This document shows, piece after piece, positions 30,961-35,394 of a DNA stretch of 35,394 nucleotides (positions are counted from its first letter, which is position 1; every line of letters begins with the position of its first letter). This stretch comes from Lingula anatina (lineage: Eukaryota > Brachiopoda > Lingulata > Lingulida > Lingulidae), in the NCBI RefSeq assembly GCF_001039355.2, contig NW_019775758.1:776487-811880 (forward strand). Reading direction: 5' to 3'. Under the pieces are notes generated by a model. The model saw only the letters and a list, made by a program, of their open reading frames with translations. It had not been told where the DNA came from and did no database searches. The position numbers and the translations under genes were made by a program.

Positions 30961-33900
30961 GACGTTATGATTTAAATATCTCCTTTTATATCAAACGCGC
31001 GGCCGCTGGGAGACCGACTATGCGCCCTCACCCAAAAATACTTAACAACAGAAAAGGCTGCAATATTTTAAGTTCATTAACACTGGTGTATAGATTGGAA
31101 GTTGAGTAACAAATATTGGCAAACCTCAACTCTGAAGGGGGCTGAGAACGGGCACAAATTCGTCGGTCACAAGCCCGGTGCAAAAGGCGCTTGAATAGCG
31201 ACAAAAATGCATGAAGCATATTTTAAAACCGCATGATATATCTGAAAGAAAATGATAACTTTCTTAGGGCGTCTCTTGTTTTATTTTAACGATTTGTACA
31301 CTTGCGGATGTTGACCCCAAATACATTATCCGACCATTACACGAATAACTGTGATAACTTACATGAACGTTATAAATAAAGATGATACAAAATTCACTGA
31401 CTGTGTAACACGACAACAGACTGTAATACGGCGTGAACCAGTTAGCAATATTTCATGTGACAAAATTACCATAAACAACACAGGGGCTTCTAACCTACCA
31501 CGGAATTATACGATATAACCCCTAATGCGCATATCTCTGCTTAACTCAACCTTCGGCGACCACAAGGGCGAGGACGATCTCCTTTGCGGCTAGCCAGCAG
31601 AGTCAATTTTTTTGGTCAAATCCAACTCCCAAGTGCGATTAAATGAACTGTAATTGTATGGCTGCGTTCAGTCGATTAATTATACATTCTAGGCGTCCTC
31701 GACTCACAGTGGTCCCAAGTCGATTTCCTCAAGTTTGGGAGGAGTCCAACCCTCCCTCTGGCGTGGAAGCTCTCTTGAGTGTCACCTTAAGTCAGGTCGA
31801 CATTGTCAGTATAAATCAACCAGGGACAAGTGCGATGCAGCGTCTCCTTGAGTTCACGGGAAGACACGGTGTGCATTGCACCATTTCCGTCCTCTCTCTC
31901 TGTCTTTCTCTCACTCTCTCGACGTGACTGAAGCTGGGTCGGCCTTATCGTCATCAAATCAAGCAAACACCGCGTTTTCTTTCATTGCCATGGATTCGTT
32001 GCTTTTAAAGTGAGACATTTAATTAACCAAAGACTGCACGATCTTTTATTGTCCTCTGCGTCATTCAGCCCGGGTGTCTGAATTGTTATTGTAGATTATT
32101 TCGCAATAAATCAGTCAGAAGATATTGGAAGAATTGTGACTGGTACATAAAAAATATTCGAAGAAATGTTGCAACCTATTGTAGGCAAATTGCTCACTTT
32201 AGAAAATTTTGACCTTGTCTTTGATCTTTGCATTTAAATTGCAATGTCGATGTGACCTTTTCCATTTATTCAAAATAATATATCAGAAATGATACTTTTT
32301 GCAAATTATGAAAATTCGGCATCAACTGTCGCAAAAATGAATCCCAATCTTTTTTTTCTTCTTTTTTTTTTTTTTTTTTTACATTTTGACCTTAAAATGT
32401 TTATATGCATGGCGTTTTATATGCATGGCGTTCAGTAAAACCAGGAAGTTAGCTTGAATGTAAAAAAGCACCCTAACAGTCTTCAACCATGTCAATTACC
32501 ATTACCAGTCATTAAATAATTAGGCTTCCTTCATGGCCTTTTACACGTATTTAAAATATTTCAGATCAACCTGTTTAATGACATGTTTACTTTGACCATG
32601 GCAGGCATTGGTAGCAATTCCCCAGCTGTAACTATTTATCTTCAATTTGATTTTACACAATTAAAAACTCTCTAAAGACAGTTGATATTACTCATGGTAT
32701 AAATGCCACGATAATGGAATTTAGGAAAGAATGAAAGCGAAATATCACTTAGAGATATACTAATAATAGCAATTGCCATAAACTTGTATCGTAAAATACA
32801 AAGAAAGCCAATAAAAGTTTTTAAAAAATGCTCCAGCGTCCATGGCCAATGTCACAAAGCTATTGCTGGGAAGTCACAATCTGCGTGTACTTTTGACGCG
32901 CCTCACCACAAATGTTTAATAATTTATAGGGTTGTCTTCGAGAACCCTTCAACCATCTGCCGCTATATTATGACTATCATTTTTCAGTCAGGACAAAATT
33001 AGAGTTCAGCGTCACCTCGGCCGGTACAAAGCAAGGACACAAATCTGTAAGTAAATATTTGATACCATCTTAATTATTATTGATTCAAAATAATTTTAAA
33101 TTATAAGATTGAAATGACGTTGTGGAGTATAGGATCTTTGAATTGCTGAAGTGAGTTTTTAAATATCCTTTTTTTTCAACAAAAGAGTCGGATTTCATTT
33201 AGAAGATGTACAAAATATAATTTAACCCTCAATGAAAAAAAATTAATAAAAAAATATATATGTTCCATGTTTAATGAAAAAGAAATGATCGTCATTGATG
33301 TTATTTACTTGTGTAGAAAAAGTTTAAATGACGGCATGGTATCTGAATTCAGCTTTAAATATCTCCTCAATCAATGCGAGTCACGCCTTGAGATTTGAAA
33401 ACAGAACAGAAGGCCCTTTTTGGTTTTTCTTGCACATAATACATTTTGATACATTCTATTTACAAATTAATAAATAATAAAAGGATAAGAATAAACTATG
33501 CATTGATAAGGAAATAGACGGAAACTACAAATAATGAATTCGATGATAATGCAATATCACGTGACTAAGTTTGTTTGTTAGGACATAAAAATTACGCTTT
33601 ACTCGCATAAGAAACGCAGTGTTTTGATGATGATGATTGCTAACTAAACTGAAGTACCTTGGCTCAAAAAGAAAACGGGTTACAATTTATGCTAATAAGG
33701 TTCATTGCAGGTGCAGGCCCTGTAGTTATGGCATACTTTATGTGCACAACGTTCAAGATAATTGTTAGGCCCCATTGACTCCTGTTTGTCAGCAAGATTT
33801 ATTATTAAATAGAGAATTATTAAATTGTCTCCGAGGGAAATGTACAGGAGGCGATTTTGGAATCAGAATATAGCGAGAATATGCTTCTCGTTTGAAACAT

Positions 33901-34054
33901 TAACTAAGCAACGCTTTAAAATGCTATAAAAGACCGAACTGGACGTAAAATCTTGAAGAAATGGAAATATGAGGTTAACAAAGAGCATTATGTAAAAAAA
34001 TATGTCTCAATGCAAAGATTTGCACCAATAATTTGGACCTTTAAATAGCAAGAA
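30961..34054. other. Intergenic, no gene seen
   Basis: No convincing exon. A somewhat more GC-rich patch at 31550-31930 has a TATA-like GTATAAAT (31809-31816) and a plus-strand frame at 31643-31927 with no recognisable domain or signal peptide; it could be a promoter of a gene beyond the window or chance. A T-rich run is at 32348-32380. Confidence 0.4.
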
Positions 34055-34160
34055 CGAACTAGGTGATGACGTCAGTTTTCAGGAAAATGTCTCATAGTAC
34101 AGAAACTGTTACAGCTAGTGAAAAGCCAGAGAAATATCTGTGGACAGCTAGTGAAAAAGG
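34055..34160. repeat. Dispersed repeat also at 22200-22305
   Basis: cgaactaggtgatgacgtc, gccagagaaatatctgtg and ctagtgaaaaa in the same order as the intron copy. Confidence 0.5.
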
Positions 34161-34943
34161 CTTTTTAGCTTGGGAGACTACCGCCAACACATAATATATA
34201 AAATTATTTGGGGAAAGATATAATTGTATTACCTTTTTTTTTTTTGAGTCATTTTTTAAATTCCTAATTATAAGTGCTTATAGGTGATGTGCACTTGTAT
34301 GTGCTGGTGCATTACACTAGACAAGAAATCCAATACAGTGACTCACATGCCTATGTACCGCATTTAAATATAAATAGTAGGATAATCTCACATCAAAGGA
34401 TAATATTAAAATATCCATAGACAGAGGATATTCATAGTGATTGCTCCTATATATCATATCTTCCAATTATACAGAATAGGCGTTGACTCAGTGAAAACAC
34501 ACCCATTAGTTAAAACACCGCTTCTTCGCAAGGATTTATGGTGAACATTAATTGCCTAATGTACATTGTTCTTTTCTCCATATATTTTCGTTTGCTAAAA
34601 TGCAAAGTTCAGCTTTGATCAAAGATTTATATTAGAGGAAAGGAAGTCGAATTAAACTGTTACAAATATATTTACATCGTAATGCAAAAGGGGCGGAATA
34701 ACTGTAATTCGTGCGTACGAGCACCCTCTGTGCGAAATATATTTAACTGTTAGAGTCACATACAGAAAGGCAAAAGGTCGAGAAGTGTTGGTGAGTATGA
34801 CGGGTATTAAAGGTAAAAAATGGCGACATTATTGATATCAGTAATAGGCATGTTTTTATTTTTTTAAATTTTTCTTTTACTGAGAGTAATTATAACGTAT
34901 TGTTCACTTTTGCCTAGTCTTAAACATTCAAATTCTATTTGTT

Positions 34944-34979
<36 letters not shown>

Positions 34980-35394
34980 ACAATCNGTGTATTTGCTACA
35001 AAAGTGCGTGAAAAGTTACTATGAAACATCAAAACGCATTTGGAATGAAATGAATGAAGAAGTTGACCCTGACATTGGCACAAATGATAAAAAATAATAA
35101 CGACAACGATAACACAATTTATTTCTTGGAGTAGGTCATAGAGGCTTGTAAATAAAATGTATATCCTTAGGTACTTGAATAACCAGGACAATATATTAAG
35201 AAACTCTTCAATATGATTTATAGATGAGGAAGAAACTGTATAGCAGACAAATACATCATCGAAGCGGAGCAGGGTTTAAGTACATGAATAGCTACATGTA
35301 TCTATGCCGTGACCTATAGGCTGCGTATGTGCACTTGTGTTCCCATCCAGGGCTTAATTCCTGATTTATACATATATAGATGTACATAAGCAGC
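34161..35394. other. Right flank, no gene seen
   Basis: AT-rich sequence with a 32-A run (34946-34977) and one undetermined base at 34986, which suggests uncertain assembly at the homopolymer. Confidence 0.5.

Noticed and set aside
1-35394. CRISPR array, operon or prokaryotic defence system
   Set aside because: Genes have introns and animal domain architectures; the direct repeats seen are microsatellites or transposon-derived, without regular spacers.

Overview
The window is animal (metazoan) genomic DNA. It has AT-rich intergenic sequence, GT-AG introns, many microsatellites and many short transposon-derived repeats. The gene content (a secreted EF-hand protein, a matrix metalloproteinase, a mucin-like membrane protein) and the repeat style resemble a marine invertebrate, but the phylum cannot be fixed from sequence alone. 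No prokaryotic system, operon or CRISPR array is present.

Three gene models can be built by joining open frames at splice sites whose phases agree. (1) On the minus strand at 2502-403, a two-exon gene encodes a 410-residue type II membrane protein: a short cytoplasmic N-terminus, one membrane segment and a Ser/Thr-rich mucin-like ectodomain. (2) On the plus strand at 7359-8657, a two-exon gene encodes a 203-residue secreted four-EF-hand-type calcium-binding protein. Its promoter and first exon are repeated at 8932-11461, but no second exon follows, so the repeat is an orphan. (3) On the plus strand at 16934-28432, a ten-exon gene encodes an 818-residue furin-activated matrix metalloproteinase. 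It has a cysteine switch, an RVKR site, an [11 protein letters not shown] zinc site, a long Thr-rich linker, a four-bladed hemopexin domain and a hydrophobic C-terminal tail that looks like a GPI-anchor signal.

The rest is mostly repeats. From 3.5 to 6.1 kb and from 12.2 to 13.8 kb lie four rearranged copies of a composite repeat carrying tRNA-like (A-box/B-box) modules. A 1454-bp terminal-inverted-repeat element interrupts the duplicated EF-hand promoter; the undisturbed first copy serves as its empty site. Four copies or fragments of a PIF/Harbinger-like MITE (TWA target duplication) occur, and one interrupts a 126-bp segment that also exists uninterrupted upstream of the metalloproteinase. 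Other foldback elements and long simple repeats are listed. From about 28.65 kb to the right end no convincing gene is visible.

The three genes are not evidently one pathway. All three encode secreted or membrane products, which suits an extracellular or surface context, but their adjacency should not be read as functional linkage.
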